Source: Candidatus Helarchaeota ASGARD archaeon Hel_GB_B
Lineage (GTDB): Archaea; Asgardarchaeota; Lokiarchaeia; Helarchaeales; HEL-GB-B
Reading direction: 5' to 3'
DNA length: 38,600 bases
NCBI GenBank assembly: GCA_005191425.1
Contig: SUPR01000023.1
Span: 1 to 38,600, forward strand
In this document: positions 14,706 to 23,152 of the stretch, one piece after another
Layout: the number at the start of each line of letters is the position of its first letter
Position numbering within the stretch: the first letter of the stretch is position 1
Notes under the pieces: model-generated
What the model was told of the DNA's origin: nothing
Databases searched by the model: none
What the model saw: only the letters and a program-made list of their open reading frames with translations
Position numbers and translations under genes: made by a program

Positions 14706-16517
14706 TTAAATATATTCAATTGTAGCACTTGGTTTTGTTGTATAATCATAAAAGACAGCACCTATGGAAGGGATTTTATTTAATTCATTTTTTAATTTCA
14801 TCAATATTTCTTTTTTCAAAAGTGTTGGAGTTGCAGTCATGAAATCTTTAGTTTCTACACTTCTAATGAGAATTACATAAGGTTTATTGTAATCAAGATT
14901 GTCTGAAAGTAGAGCAGCAATTCTAACGATTTGGTTAATTCTACCGGTTATTATACCTTGTAAGTTAAGAATATCGATTGAATTTAGTGTAAACCATAGG
15001 TTAACACCATTTTTCATCATTTTAAGCCCAAGAGTATAACGATAAGCTCGTTCATCACCTTTTACGCCAATGGTTTGAGAAGAAAAAATAAATGGTTCAA
15101 TAAGACTTTCAGGTTCAACAAAATTTGAAACAATATTCTTTATTTCATTATTAATATTCAAGTTATTAATATATTTGTTTGGCAATAATATAGCAAAATA
15201 TTGAGAGGGGTGTAATGGTTTTAAAATTTTTTCTACTATGTGGTTAGATTCCTGCCAAATTTTTATTTTTTCCGTGTTAATTGGTCCTAAAATTCTTACA
15301 GCTCCGGCAGGGCCAGGTTGAGGTTGACGTTCAGAAATTTCTTTAGGGAGCCCTAATTTTCGGGCAAGTATTCTGACTTGGTATTTAAACAAATTTTTAA
15401 TAGGTTCAACAAGTCTTAATCCCATTTTTTCGGGTAATCCTCCGACATTATGGTGGATTTTAATTATTCCACCATGTTTTTTACCTTTAATTTTATTGGC
15501 CTCCCCGCGAGTAGATTCAATTATATCGGGCATAATAGTAGCTTGAATTAGAAATTGAGCATTGACTTTTTTTGCTTCACGTTCAAAAATATCAATAAAT
15601 GTTTTACCAATTATTTTTCTTTTCTCATCAGAGCCAGTTATACCGTCCAATTTTTTTAGAAATTCATTCGTTGCGTCAATATATCTTATATTTAATCCTA
15701 GATTTTTGTACCACTTAATTACTTGCTCACTTTCATTTTTTCGCATTACTCCATTATTAATATGGACACAATAAAGCTGGTCATATTTAAGAACTTTACT
15801 GGACAACATTGCCACTGTTGAACTATCGACTCCACCTGAAACAGCACAAATAGCAGTACCATCTTTAATAATATTTTTGATTTCAGTCGACGATTTTTTA
15901 ATAAAGGAATCTACATTCCATTCTTTTTTCTTACATTTTGCAATATTAAATACGAAATTATTGAGAATTTTTTCTCCTTCTTCTGAATGAGTAACTTCAA
16001 TATGCCATTGTAAACCATAAATAGGACGAGATAATGATTTTATTCCTGCAATTTCAGTTTGAGGCGTTTTAGCAATAATTTCAAAATCTGGAGGTATTTC
16101 AGATATTAAATCAGAATGAGACATCCAACAAATACTTTTTTGCTTAATATTTGTAAATAAAGGATCTTTTAAATTTGAAATTTCTAAATAAGTGAACCCA
16201 TATTCTCCTTGTTGCCCTTTTTCGACTTTACCGCCGAGTTGTTCAGCAATTAATTGGTTTCCATAACAAATACCCAAAATTGGGATACCTAAATCATAAA
16301 TTTTTTTATCAAGTTTAGGTGTTCCTGGATCATATACACTATAAGGACCGCCAGATAAAATAATCCCTTTGATATTTTTAGCCATAATTTCCTCAGAAGT
16401 AATATTATAGGGGACTATTTCGCTTGATATTCCCAATTCAAAAAAGAATCTTTTAAAATTAAAGACATATTGACCGCCAAAGTCTATAATAATGATTTCT
16501 GGGTTATTATTTATCAT
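14706..16517 (-). CDS. guaA: GMP synthase (glutamine-hydrolysing), fused form with enlarged C-terminus
   Basis: Converts XMP to GMP using glutamine and ATP. Residues 7-195 are the glutamine amidotransferase, with nucleophile C84 in GICYGNQ and H172/E174 in QWHIEVTH. Residues about 205-395 are the ATP pyrophosphatase with the PP-loop SGGVDSS (227-233). Residues about 396-603 are the dimerisation domain, ending KPSATIEYI as in most GuaA. At 603 residues it exceeds bacterial GuaA (about 510-525). The extra length sits between GVKGDERAY (484-492) and VETKDFMT (554-561), where the eukaryotic enzyme also carries a long insertion. Many archaea encode the two activities as separate subunits; here they are one chain. 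Confidence 0.95.
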   Translation of the reverse strand: MINNNPEIIIIDFGGQYVFNFKRFFFELGISSEIVPYNITSEEIMAKNIKGIILSGGPYSVYDPGTPKLDKKIYDLGIPILGICYGNQLIAEQLGGKVEKGQQGEYGFTYLEISNLKDPLFTNIKQKSICWMSHSDLISEIPPDFEIIAKTPQTEIAGIKSLSRPIYGLQWHIEVTHSEEGEKILNNFVFNIAKCKKKEWNVDSFIKKSSTEIKNIIKDGTAICAVSGGVDSSTVAMLSSKVLKYDQLYCVHINNGVMRKNESEQVIKWYKNLGLNIRYIDATNEFLKKLDGITGSDEKRKIIGKTFIDIFEREAKKVNAQFLIQATIMPDIIESTRGEANKIKGKKHGGIIKIHHNVGGLPEKMGLRLVEPIKNLFKYQVRILARKLGLPKEISERQPQPGPAGAVRILGPINTEKIKIWQESNHIVEKILKPLHPSQYFAILLPNKYINNLNINNEIKNIVSNFVEPESLIEPFIFSSQTIGVKGDERAYRYTLGLKMMKNGVNLWFTLNSIDILNLQGIITGRINQIVRIAALLSDNLDYNKPYVILIRSVETKDFMTATPTLLKKEILMKLKNELNKIPSIGAVFYDYTTKPSATIEYI

Positions 16518-16623
16518 ATAATTTTCACAAAAAGATGGTTAAATAATTTGAATTATTCAATATATTAAAAAGGTTAAATTAAATTATTTCTATATAAATA
16601 ATTGAAATAAACAGAGAATATTT

Positions 16624-17685
16624 ATGAGGATTATATTAATAATATTGGACGGATGCGCGGTCACTTCGTTAAAGGATGCCCCGACACCATTTTTTGACCG
16701 AATATTAGAAGAGGGGGTCGGCGATTTAAATTGTAAAGCTGTTTTTCCTACCGCTACATATACAGGACACTCGTCAATAATAACTGGGTGCTATCCCAAT
16801 AAGACAGGCATGGTAGCAAATCAATATTATGACCGGGAGCAGAAAATTAGTAAACATTTTGATAATTATGACCCAAATATTCACATTGAAATGCCTACAA
16901 TTTTTGAATACTTAAAAAAATTAAGACCAATTAGTATTAGCGAGCCAGTTTTTAAAGGAGCATACGATTATGTGAGTATGAAGGAGGTCAATAAAAAGTC
17001 TCCACAATTACGAAATGAAATTATTTATAATTTAACCCTGAAATACTTGAAAAATGAGAACATCAAATTTATAATGATTAATTTTTCAGCAGTAGATAGT
17101 ATAGGAGAAATTTATAGCCCTAATTCTAATAAATATAAAGAAGAGTTAGAAAAAGTGGATAAGTATATTGAGAATATTTATAATATAAGTAAAAAAACAA
17201 ATGATACATTATTAATTATCACTGCAGACCATGGGTTAACAGATATTAAATCATATTATAATTTACAAGATGATTTATTGAATAATGGACTGAATACAAT
17301 ATGTTTAAATTCGCATAGAATTGCTCATTTATATGTACAGCAGTCCGAGAAAAACGACCTGATTTCATTTTTGAAGAATAATAAAAAGATCAAACATGTC
17401 TTTTATGGAAATAAAATCAATGAACTAAAGGTGGAACATAAAAGAACTGGGGATTTAATAGTTGTTGCGGAAGATAAGGTTGAGCTAGAGGTTAAAGGTC
17501 TTAAAGGTAGTCATGGGGGATTAAATATAGAAGAAATTACAGTGCCCTTATTATTTTTTGGCATAGAATCATTACAATTTGAATTAAAAAACAGTAAAAT
17601 AATTGATATATTACCAACTATCCTAAATATTTTAAAGATCCAGGTTAAAAATAGATTAGACGGAAAATCATTATTAATAAAATAA
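16624..17685 (+). CDS. Alkaline-phosphatase-superfamily phosphodiesterase/nucleotide pyrophosphatase-like protein
   Basis: A 353-residue soluble protein of the type I phosphodiesterase/nucleotide pyrophosphatase group. The two-zinc catalytic set is visible: D9 in LILDGC; the likely nucleophile T45 within FPTATYTGHSSIITG, which matches the family pattern FPTxTxxxH; TGMVANQYYD; ITADHGLTD (about 199-207); and GSHGG near residue 298. No signal peptide, so it probably acts in the cytosol. The substrate is unknown: nucleotides, phosphodiesters or phosphonates are all cleaved by relatives. It starts 106 bases from divergently transcribed guaA and is followed tail to tail by a small membrane-protein gene. 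Confidence 0.85.
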   Translation: MRIILIILDGCAVTSLKDAPTPFFDRILEEGVGDLNCKAVFPTATYTGHSSIITGCYPNKTGMVANQYYDREQKISKHFDNYDPNIHIEMPTIFEYLKKLRPISISEPVFKGAYDYVSMKEVNKKSPQLRNEIIYNLTLKYLKNENIKFIMINFSAVDSIGEIYSPNSNKYKEELEKVDKYIENIYNISKKTNDTLLIITADHGLTDIKSYYNLQDDLLNNGLNTICLNSHRIAHLYVQQSEKNDLISFLKNNKKIKHVFYGNKINELKVEHKRTGDLIVVAEDKVELEVKGLKGSHGGLNIEEITVPLLFFGIESLQFELKNSKIIDILPTILNILKIQVKNRLDGKSLLIK

Positions 17686-17698
17686 TTAAAAATTTGAT

Positions 17699-18016
17699 TT
17701 ATACTGGAGAGATAGTACCAGCAACTAAAATTATTATAAATAATGAAATACTGATTAATATTATAAAAGCAATTATTTCTTTACTCCGTTTTTGAAAATA
17801 CAACCCTAATAATAAAAAAATAACTCCTGTCCAATATAGAAAATAAAATCCCCAGATATCAGTCAATTGAATGTATAATGGGACATAACCAATTACGGAA
17901 TATGGCCACAATCCTTCGAATGCAGCGAAAAATATGTATGCAACAGTAGCAATAAAAGCAGTTAGGAACGAATATGCAGCAATTCTTTGGAATTTTTCTT
18001 TTTTATCTTCGTCCAT
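17699..18016 (-). CDS. Small three-helix membrane protein, unknown
   Basis: A 105-residue protein with a charged N-terminus (MDEDKKEKFQR) and three hydrophobic helices (about 14-35, 55-72 and 79-101), the first two separated by an aromatic loop (FEGLWPYSVIGYVPLYIQ). I know no family for it. ATG 18016 is preferred; the longer frame begins at GTG 18028. It ends 13 bases from the phosphodiesterase stop and starts about 70 bases from divergent rpiA. No motif hints at a function. Confidence 0.65.
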   Translation of the reverse strand: MDEDKKEKFQRIAAYSFLTAFIATVAYIFFAAFEGLWPYSVIGYVPLYIQLTDIWGFYFLYWTGVIFLLLGLYFQKRSKEIIAFIILISISLFIIILVAGTISPV

Positions 18017-18088
18017 CAAAAACAACACTTTTTTATTCTAAAATATGGTTTAATGACTTAATTATTTTATTATCATGAGGTTTTAAAA

Positions 18089-18781
18089 TTGGATAAAGAA
18101 ACAGAAAAGGTGAATGCTGCAAAGGCGAGCTTAGAAAATATAAAAGATGGAATGGTCATTGGGATTGGTTCGGGTTCTACTGTTGCTAAATTGATAAAAT
18201 TATTAGGTAATAAAGCAAAAGAAGAAGAATTAGAAATATTAACTGTACCTACATCATTTCAAGTCCGGCAATTGCTGGTGGAAGCAAAAATTCCGATTAC
18301 AACATTAGATGAACATCCATTTTTAGATATCGCAATAGATGGTGCAGATGAAGTGGATAGAAATCTAAATTTAATAAAAGGTGGAGGTGCAGCATTAACT
18401 CAAGAAAAAATAATTGATTCGTGTACCAAAAATTTAATAATAATTGTAGATAGTGGGAAATTAGTGAATAATCTCGGTGAGAAATTTGCTGTCCCTTTAG
18501 AAATTATTCCACAAGCATTACCTTTAGTAAATGATAGATTAAAAATCTTTTCAGATAACTTTGAACTGAGAATGGCAAAAAAGAAATTAGGGCCGATAAT
18601 AACAGACAATGGTAATTTTATTATCGATATGAGAATACCCGACCTATCAAATAGAAATTTAAAAGAACTAGAGAAAGAATTAAATGTAATACCAGGTGTA
18701 ATAGAAAATGGGTTGTTTATTGACATGACAAAAATCGTTTATGTCGGAACTCAAGATGGGGCAAAAAAAATTACTATATAA
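18089..18781 (+). CDS. rpiA: Ribose-5-phosphate isomerase A
   Basis: A 230-residue enzyme interconverting ribulose 5-phosphate and ribose 5-phosphate. All active-site motifs are present: GIGSGST (25-31) phosphate loop, DGADE (84-88) and KGGGAALTQEK (96-106) with the catalytic glutamate. Start is TTG 18089, with GAGG eight bases upstream; an ATG overlapping that site (18075) hits a stop at once. Together with the Fae-Hps gene at 12422-13636 it can complete a route from hexose phosphate to ribose 5-phosphate, the precursor of PRPP. It ends three bases before the pina gene's stop on the other strand. Confidence 0.96.
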   Translation: MDKETEKVNAAKASLENIKDGMVIGIGSGSTVAKLIKLLGNKAKEEELEILTVPTSFQVRQLLVEAKIPITTLDEHPFLDIAIDGADEVDRNLNLIKGGGAALTQEKIIDSCTKNLIIIVDSGKLVNNLGEKFAVPLEIIPQALPLVNDRLKIFSDNFELRMAKKKLGPIITDNGNFIIDMRIPDLSNRNLKELEKELNVIPGVIENGLFIDMTKIVYVGTQDGAKKITI

Positions 18782-18784
18782 AAA

Positions 18785-20611
18785 TTATATTAAAAAAAGC
18801 TCAAATGGCTCTTGTTTTTTATATAAATTAATAATTGTCCTACCATTTTTAGAATTTTTTCTTATTTTAATATCGCCCCTATAATCTGATTTAATTGAAA
18901 GCAATTTATTACCTTTATGGACAATTTGGAAATATCGATTTGGATATTCATCGACTTCAAAATGGATGTATTTCTTGGTTAATTTAAATTGAAATTGGAC
19001 TTTTTGAGGAATAGTCGTAGTATCTTCTTTATCATAGAAAGTCCGCACATCAATATTAAACCCGAGTTTTGATTCTAATTTGTTAATATTAATACCATTT
19101 TTACCAATTATATTTGGTCGCATGGACTTATCAACATAAATTCTGATTCGCTGGTCAGATAAAATTTCTACATCAATTTTTCCATTAGGGACATATTTTT
19201 TAATTTCATTTTTTACTTTTTCAATTACCAGTTTACTTGCGGGAGATATAAATTTCTTAACTAAAGGCATAACAACAATATTATCTCCAAAAGTATAGAT
19301 TTCATATAAAAGTTTATTAGTATTAAAATCATATACTTCGATAATGGGTCGAGCAAGGTCAGATTCCATCATTCCCTTGGGTACTCTTACAGTCATTTTA
19401 AGATAATATACAGATTCAATTTTACCTTTGTTAATATGAATTATTGTATCGATAATTTGAGGTATCATACCAAATTCAATTTTCCTATTTACAAGCATTC
19501 GTTGTATTGCATCAATAGGTGCTGTTGCATGAATTACACCTATCATGCCGATCCCTGCTAGTCGCATATCTGCGTAAATTCCGAAATCTTTTGTTTTTCT
19601 AATTTCGTCAAAAATAGTATAGTCAGGGCGGACAAGAAGTATAATACTAGCGGTTTTTTCAAGGTCATTTTCCAATGGAGCATATTGAGTAACTCCTTTA
19701 GGAACTTGGAGGTCCCGAGGATTTTCCATAGTTTTTACAATTTTGTTTTGTTGTTCATAAAATGTAGCTAATGCACCAGCAAATGTTGATTTTCCGGATC
19801 CAGGTGGTCCACAAATTAAAATTCCTTCGGCAAGAGACCCAAATCGGTTTATTAAAGTTGGCGGTAGGTCATAATCATTTAGAGTTAATTTTTTAATTGG
19901 CTTTATTGCTGTAATTTCAATTGAGTCAGAAAAAGGAGGCTCGGTAATTGTAATACGCAAGTCATTTAATTGAGCTACAATTGCTCCTTTATATTCAATT
20001 TCAAGAAAACAGCCCTTTTCAGATTTTGCTTTTTCTGTTATTACCCGAATTAATTCTTCAATTGTGTGTAAATCAATTGGTTTCTCTCTTAATTTTATTA
20101 ATTTCCAATTTCCGGGAGTACCAACTTTAGCCATTGGTGGAAGACCCTCTTTAAGATGCAATGACATCGTATCCTTGGTAAAATATTCATTAATATCAAC
20201 TTTTGGATGACTTTTTTCCTCTTTAATTAATTTAACCTCAATACCTTGAGCTCTCGCAATATCACTCTGGATTCTATCACTTGTTATTAGTATAGAACCC
20301 GAAGGCTTGGCAAAATCACGTATTATACTATCTAACTCTCCTCCAGATGCTAATTTAATCTGTTCAAGTGTGGGACGATTACCAGTAATATCCAATTTAA
20401 TTTGTTTTTCCTTACACAAATTACGAATATTATTTAATTCTTTTATTCCTAAATGTCCAGTAAGTCGTCCCATATTTGCATGATTTTCGATTTCGGCTAT
20501 TACAATTTGAGGTATAATGATTTCTGAATTTTCTTTAATAAAACCTTCCTTTATTAATTTAGATACCCGCTGGTTCATTATGACTGAGGTGTCAACTACA
20601 TATTTTGTCAT
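18785..20611 (-). CDS. PINA-type protein: PIN nuclease domain, PilT/VirB11-like ATPase, KH domain
   Basis: A 608-residue archaeal protein. The N-terminal PIN domain (about 1-135) keeps the acidic set: D in YVVDTSVI, E in IAEIENH, D in GGELDSIIRDF and ITSDR. The central RecA-like ATPase has Walker A GPPGSGKST (near residue 264), Walker B YTIFDEIRK and a conserved GVIHA element. A KH domain with the loop IIGKNG lies near 490-520, followed by a short C-terminal beta region. In Sulfolobus, PINA is a hexameric ATPase reported to act with the Hjc resolvase in Holliday-junction processing. hjc is in this window at 35388. Start ATG 20611 gives the usual PIN opening; ATG 20620 and TTG 20623 are alternatives. 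Confidence 0.9.
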   Translation of the reverse strand: MTKYVVDTSVIMNQRVSKLIKEGFIKENSEIIIPQIVIAEIENHANMGRLTGHLGIKELNNIRNLCKEKQIKLDITGNRPTLEQIKLASGGELDSIIRDFAKPSGSILITSDRIQSDIARAQGIEVKLIKEEKSHPKVDINEYFTKDTMSLHLKEGLPPMAKVGTPGNWKLIKLREKPIDLHTIEELIRVITEKAKSEKGCFLEIEYKGAIVAQLNDLRITITEPPFSDSIEITAIKPIKKLTLNDYDLPPTLINRFGSLAEGILICGPPGSGKSTFAGALATFYEQQNKIVKTMENPRDLQVPKGVTQYAPLENDLEKTASIILLVRPDYTIFDEIRKTKDFGIYADMRLAGIGMIGVIHATAPIDAIQRMLVNRKIEFGMIPQIIDTIIHINKGKIESVYYLKMTVRVPKGMMESDLARPIIEVYDFNTNKLLYEIYTFGDNIVVMPLVKKFISPASKLVIEKVKNEIKKYVPNGKIDVEILSDQRIRIYVDKSMRPNIIGKNGININKLESKLGFNIDVRTFYDKEDTTTIPQKVQFQFKLTKKYIHFEVDEYPNRYFQIVHKGNKLLSIKSDYRGDIKIRKNSKNGRTIINLYKKQEPFELFLI

Positions 20612-20694
20612 TAAAATCATCAAAAATTTAGAAAATACAAATTATAATGTAATTTTATTATTCTAATTCATCATTTCTTTTAAAAATAGCTTTT

Positions 20695-21597
20695 TTATAT
20701 AATCCTTATATTAAATTTCAACTTACATTTTGAGCATTTAACTTGTTTAATATTATTGATACCACTTTTAATTGGTATTTTTAACAATGAAATTTTAAGA
20801 CTCTCATTTTTACACCTTGGACATTTCCAATAATTTGTAATTTCTTTATTAATTTCAATATATTTGTCATTATCTTTATCATAAGACCGAATTTGAATTA
20901 TTTTTTCGAGTTTATCAGGTATTTTATTTTTAATATTTGGGTCATTTTTTAACTGTTTAATTATACTTATACGTATCGTCTGATAAAAATCGTCCAGATT
21001 TCTAGCTATCATTTTTCCTTTTAAAGTTAAAACATAAAAATCGTTTTCTTTATTAATATAATTCTCGTTAATTAATTCATTTATGTGTTTATAGGTCATA
21101 CTATTACTTAATCCCATTTTATATGCAATATCTTTAAGGTTATTGACACCTCTATTTATTAAATCGATAATATCTTTTTTAGGTTCAGTGATTTCCCATA
21201 TTAATATGGGAATATCAATTAATTCATTTTTTTCTTCTGTTAAATAAAATAACCTGTTTATCTTATTATATTCAATATAACATGCTAATTGGGTACCAAA
21301 TGCAAGAGTTTTTCTCCCGCTTGAAATATTTACAAAAATTGTATTCCCCTCTAAATATTCTTGATTTATTATTTTTCTTACTTTTTTTATAATAGAAACT
21401 ATATCATAATGATCTACTTGAATAAACTGACTCGGAATGAAACTTGAAGGGATGGCATCTTTCACCTTTTTAATTTCATTACTAACTCTTTCATTTGGAA
21501 CACCATGAAATATGAATAATTTATCTCCACCAAACATTTTAACAGTATTTATTATTACATTTGCCTTATATCCTAGAGTACAAATTATAGATTTCAT
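20695..21597 (-). CDS. CARF-domain protein with winged helix and zinc ribbon (Csa3-like)
   Basis: A 300-residue protein. Residues 1-133 look like a CARF Rossmann domain: first strand and loop SIICTLGYKANVI (3-15), LFIFHG (27-32), then the nucleotide-binding strand and turn FVNISSGRKTLAFG (88-101), comparable to the N-x-[ST]-[GS]-G-x-[KR] motif of Csa3 proteins. Residues about 138-200 form a winged helix (LKDIAYKMGLSNSMTYKHINELI). Residues 259-291 carry a zinc ribbon, CPRC and CSKC, not standard in Csa3. CARF domains bind cyclic oligoadenylates; CARF-wHTH proteins are usually transcription regulators. No CRISPR array or cas gene is in the window. It is divergent from nurA and follows PINA's region on the same strand. 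Confidence 0.75.
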   Translation of the reverse strand: MKSIICTLGYKANVIINTVKMFGGDKLFIFHGVPNERVSNEIKKVKDAIPSSFIPSQFIQVDHYDIVSIIKKVRKIINQEYLEGNTIFVNISSGRKTLAFGTQLACYIEYNKINRLFYLTEEKNELIDIPILIWEITEPKKDIIDLINRGVNNLKDIAYKMGLSNSMTYKHINELINENYINKENDFYVLTLKGKMIARNLDDFYQTIRISIIKQLKNDPNIKNKIPDKLEKIIQIRSYDKDNDKYIEINKEITNYWKCPRCKNESLKISLLKIPIKSGINNIKQVKCSKCKLKFNIRII

Positions 21598-21624
21598 TTA
21601 TTTTCATATTAATTAAAAAAAAAT

Positions 21625-21640
21625 GGTATATATATAATTT
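21625..21640 (-). promoter_or_regulatory. TATA box for the CARF-wHTH gene
   Basis: Read on the minus strand, AAATTATATATATACC has its centre about 35 bases before ATG 21597. Archaeal transcription starts some 25 bases past the TATA centre, which would leave a leader of roughly ten bases. It is the nearest of several TATA-like elements in this short divergent region. Confidence 0.5.
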
Positions 21641-21860
21641 ATGGAATTTTGATAACAGATGTAAGTTTTATATATGAAGGTAAGACTTTCAATATTAGCT
21701 AGATAAAGTTTATATAAAATGCTTCTAAAATTAAGTATATCTAGAAAACTTGTTCAAAATAAATTGATAAAAATAAAGAAGAATTAGCTTCCAAAAAAGA
21801 TGATATTAATCAAAAAAATATACCCAAAAAAAAATTTCCGAATATTCAAAAAGTGAGGGG

Positions 21861-21868
21861 TATATATA
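21861..21868 (+). promoter_or_regulatory. TATA box for the nurA-herA-mre11-rad50 operon
   Basis: TATATATA, preceded by the purine-rich GTGAGGGG as a BRE-like stretch. Its centre is about 25 bases before ATG 21890, so transcription should begin at or next to that ATG and nurA is probably leaderless. This also argues against the upstream in-frame GTG 21881. Confidence 0.6.
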
Positions 21869-21889
21869 GATTAAATTAAAGTGAGATTT

Positions 21890-23152
21890 ATGCCAGAATT
21901 CATTAAAGAATTTATTGATGCATTAAATACCAAAAAACCTAGAATTATTGAAGATTTTAAAAGTATAAAATTGGTTGATATTTTTAAAGATGAGTTTGCG
22001 AAATTTTGGATAGATTATAATTTGAAAAAAGCTCGACCAGGTCAAAATATACTAGCAATTGATAGTAGTCGAGGATTAATACCATTTGGTAATGGGGGCT
22101 TTTTTCACGTTGTTAGAGCCTTGGGCATCGTTAGAAATATTAGATATCCATATGTTTTTACAGACTTTGATTTTGGACAACCACTAAGAATGTATAATTA
22201 TATTGGAAGAGTAATGGAATGGGCTGAACATAAAGTGGCTATAAATGCCATAAAAGATGGGTTCAATGGTTATATATTGGTCGATGGCTCAATATATGGT
22301 AGATTAGTGCATCTTCCTTTAGAATTAGAACTTATAAATAATAAATCTTTTATGATACATTATTTTGAAACATTAATCGAACTACTTGATCTGTGTAAAA
22401 ATAAGAATATTCCGTTTATAGGTGTAAGTAAAGAAAGTAGGACTGGATTTTTTAAGGAGTTTTTAATCAAGGAAATTCTTAAGAAAATAATTCATGATGA
22501 ACAATTTTTGGGAGAATTAGTAAGTTTAGGACTTGAAAATAAACGCAAAGCTATTGAAATTGCTAGAAAAACTGGAGACGATCAGATAATTTCTTTAATA
22601 AATGAACTTGTATATAAAAAGCCCGATGCCTTATTGATTTTAAATAACGCCCTTAATTCGGGATATACACACCCACTTTTATTAGGGGCAAGTCAGAGGT
22701 GGAGGAGAGCTTCAAAAATGATTTCGAGAGATCCAAAAGAATATATTCGTAAAAATTTTCCATTATCTTCTTTAGACAATAATTTTTTAAATTTCGCGCA
22801 GGATATTGTCAAAAAAATGTTGGATTTTCCTGCAATTGTCTCATTTCATTTATTACCCCAAATTAATGATACACCTATTCGGATTGATATCCCAGATTGG
22901 TATTTCGACCTTGATTCTAAACTTATAGAAATTGGATGGCCTCAAATTGTTGACATTGATTTAGAAGAAATTTTAAATTTAATTTCGGCTGGATATTGTG
23001 GGCTGGACAATTATAATATTTGGTTGAAATTTGTTGATGATAATGTTAAATTAAAAAGAAATATTTTAGAAAATATTTATTTACAAAAATTTGAAGAAAT
23101 TATTAGTAAAAAAGCAACCTCAAGGGGGTATAGACGTGTTAGATATCCATAA
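21890..23152 (+). CDS. nurA: NurA 5'-3' nuclease
   Basis: A 420-residue RNase H-like nuclease that works with the HerA helicase to resect DNA ends. Acidic metal-binding motifs are visible: LAIDSSRG near residue 55, YILVDGSIYGRLVHLP near 132-147, and GVSKESRT near 182. The C-terminal IGWPQIVDIDLEEI carries further acidic residues. The start is set at ATG 21890 from the TATA position. Its last 17 bases overlap herA, so the two are translationally linked. It heads a four-gene operon, nurA-herA-mre11-rad50, an arrangement well known in archaea. Confidence 0.94.
   Translation: MPEFIKEFIDALNTKKPRIIEDFKSIKLVDIFKDEFAKFWIDYNLKKARPGQNILAIDSSRGLIPFGNGGFFHVVRALGIVRNIRYPYVFTDFDFGQPLRMYNYIGRVMEWAEHKVAINAIKDGFNGYILVDGSIYGRLVHLPLELELINNKSFMIHYFETLIELLDLCKNKNIPFIGVSKESRTGFFKEFLIKEILKKIIHDEQFLGELVSLGLENKRKAIEIARKTGDDQIISLINELVYKKPDALLILNNALNSGYTHPLLLGASQRWRRASKMISRDPKEYIRKNFPLSSLDNNFLNFAQDIVKKMLDFPAIVSFHLLPQINDTPIRIDIPDWYFDLDSKLIEIGWPQIVDIDLEEILNLISAGYCGLDNYNIWLKFVDDNVKLKRNILENIYLQKFEEIISKKATSRGYRRVRYP

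Noticed and set aside
21766..21877. A protein-like frame (DKNKEELASKKDDINQKN...) upstream of nurA
   Set aside because: It has no usable start codon after the preceding stop, and it overlaps the nurA TATA box.
23091..23135. N-terminal extension of HerA (MKKLLVKKQPQGGID)
   Set aside because: It is the nurA sequence read in another frame; GTG 23136 with GGGGGT upstream gives the standard HerA start.
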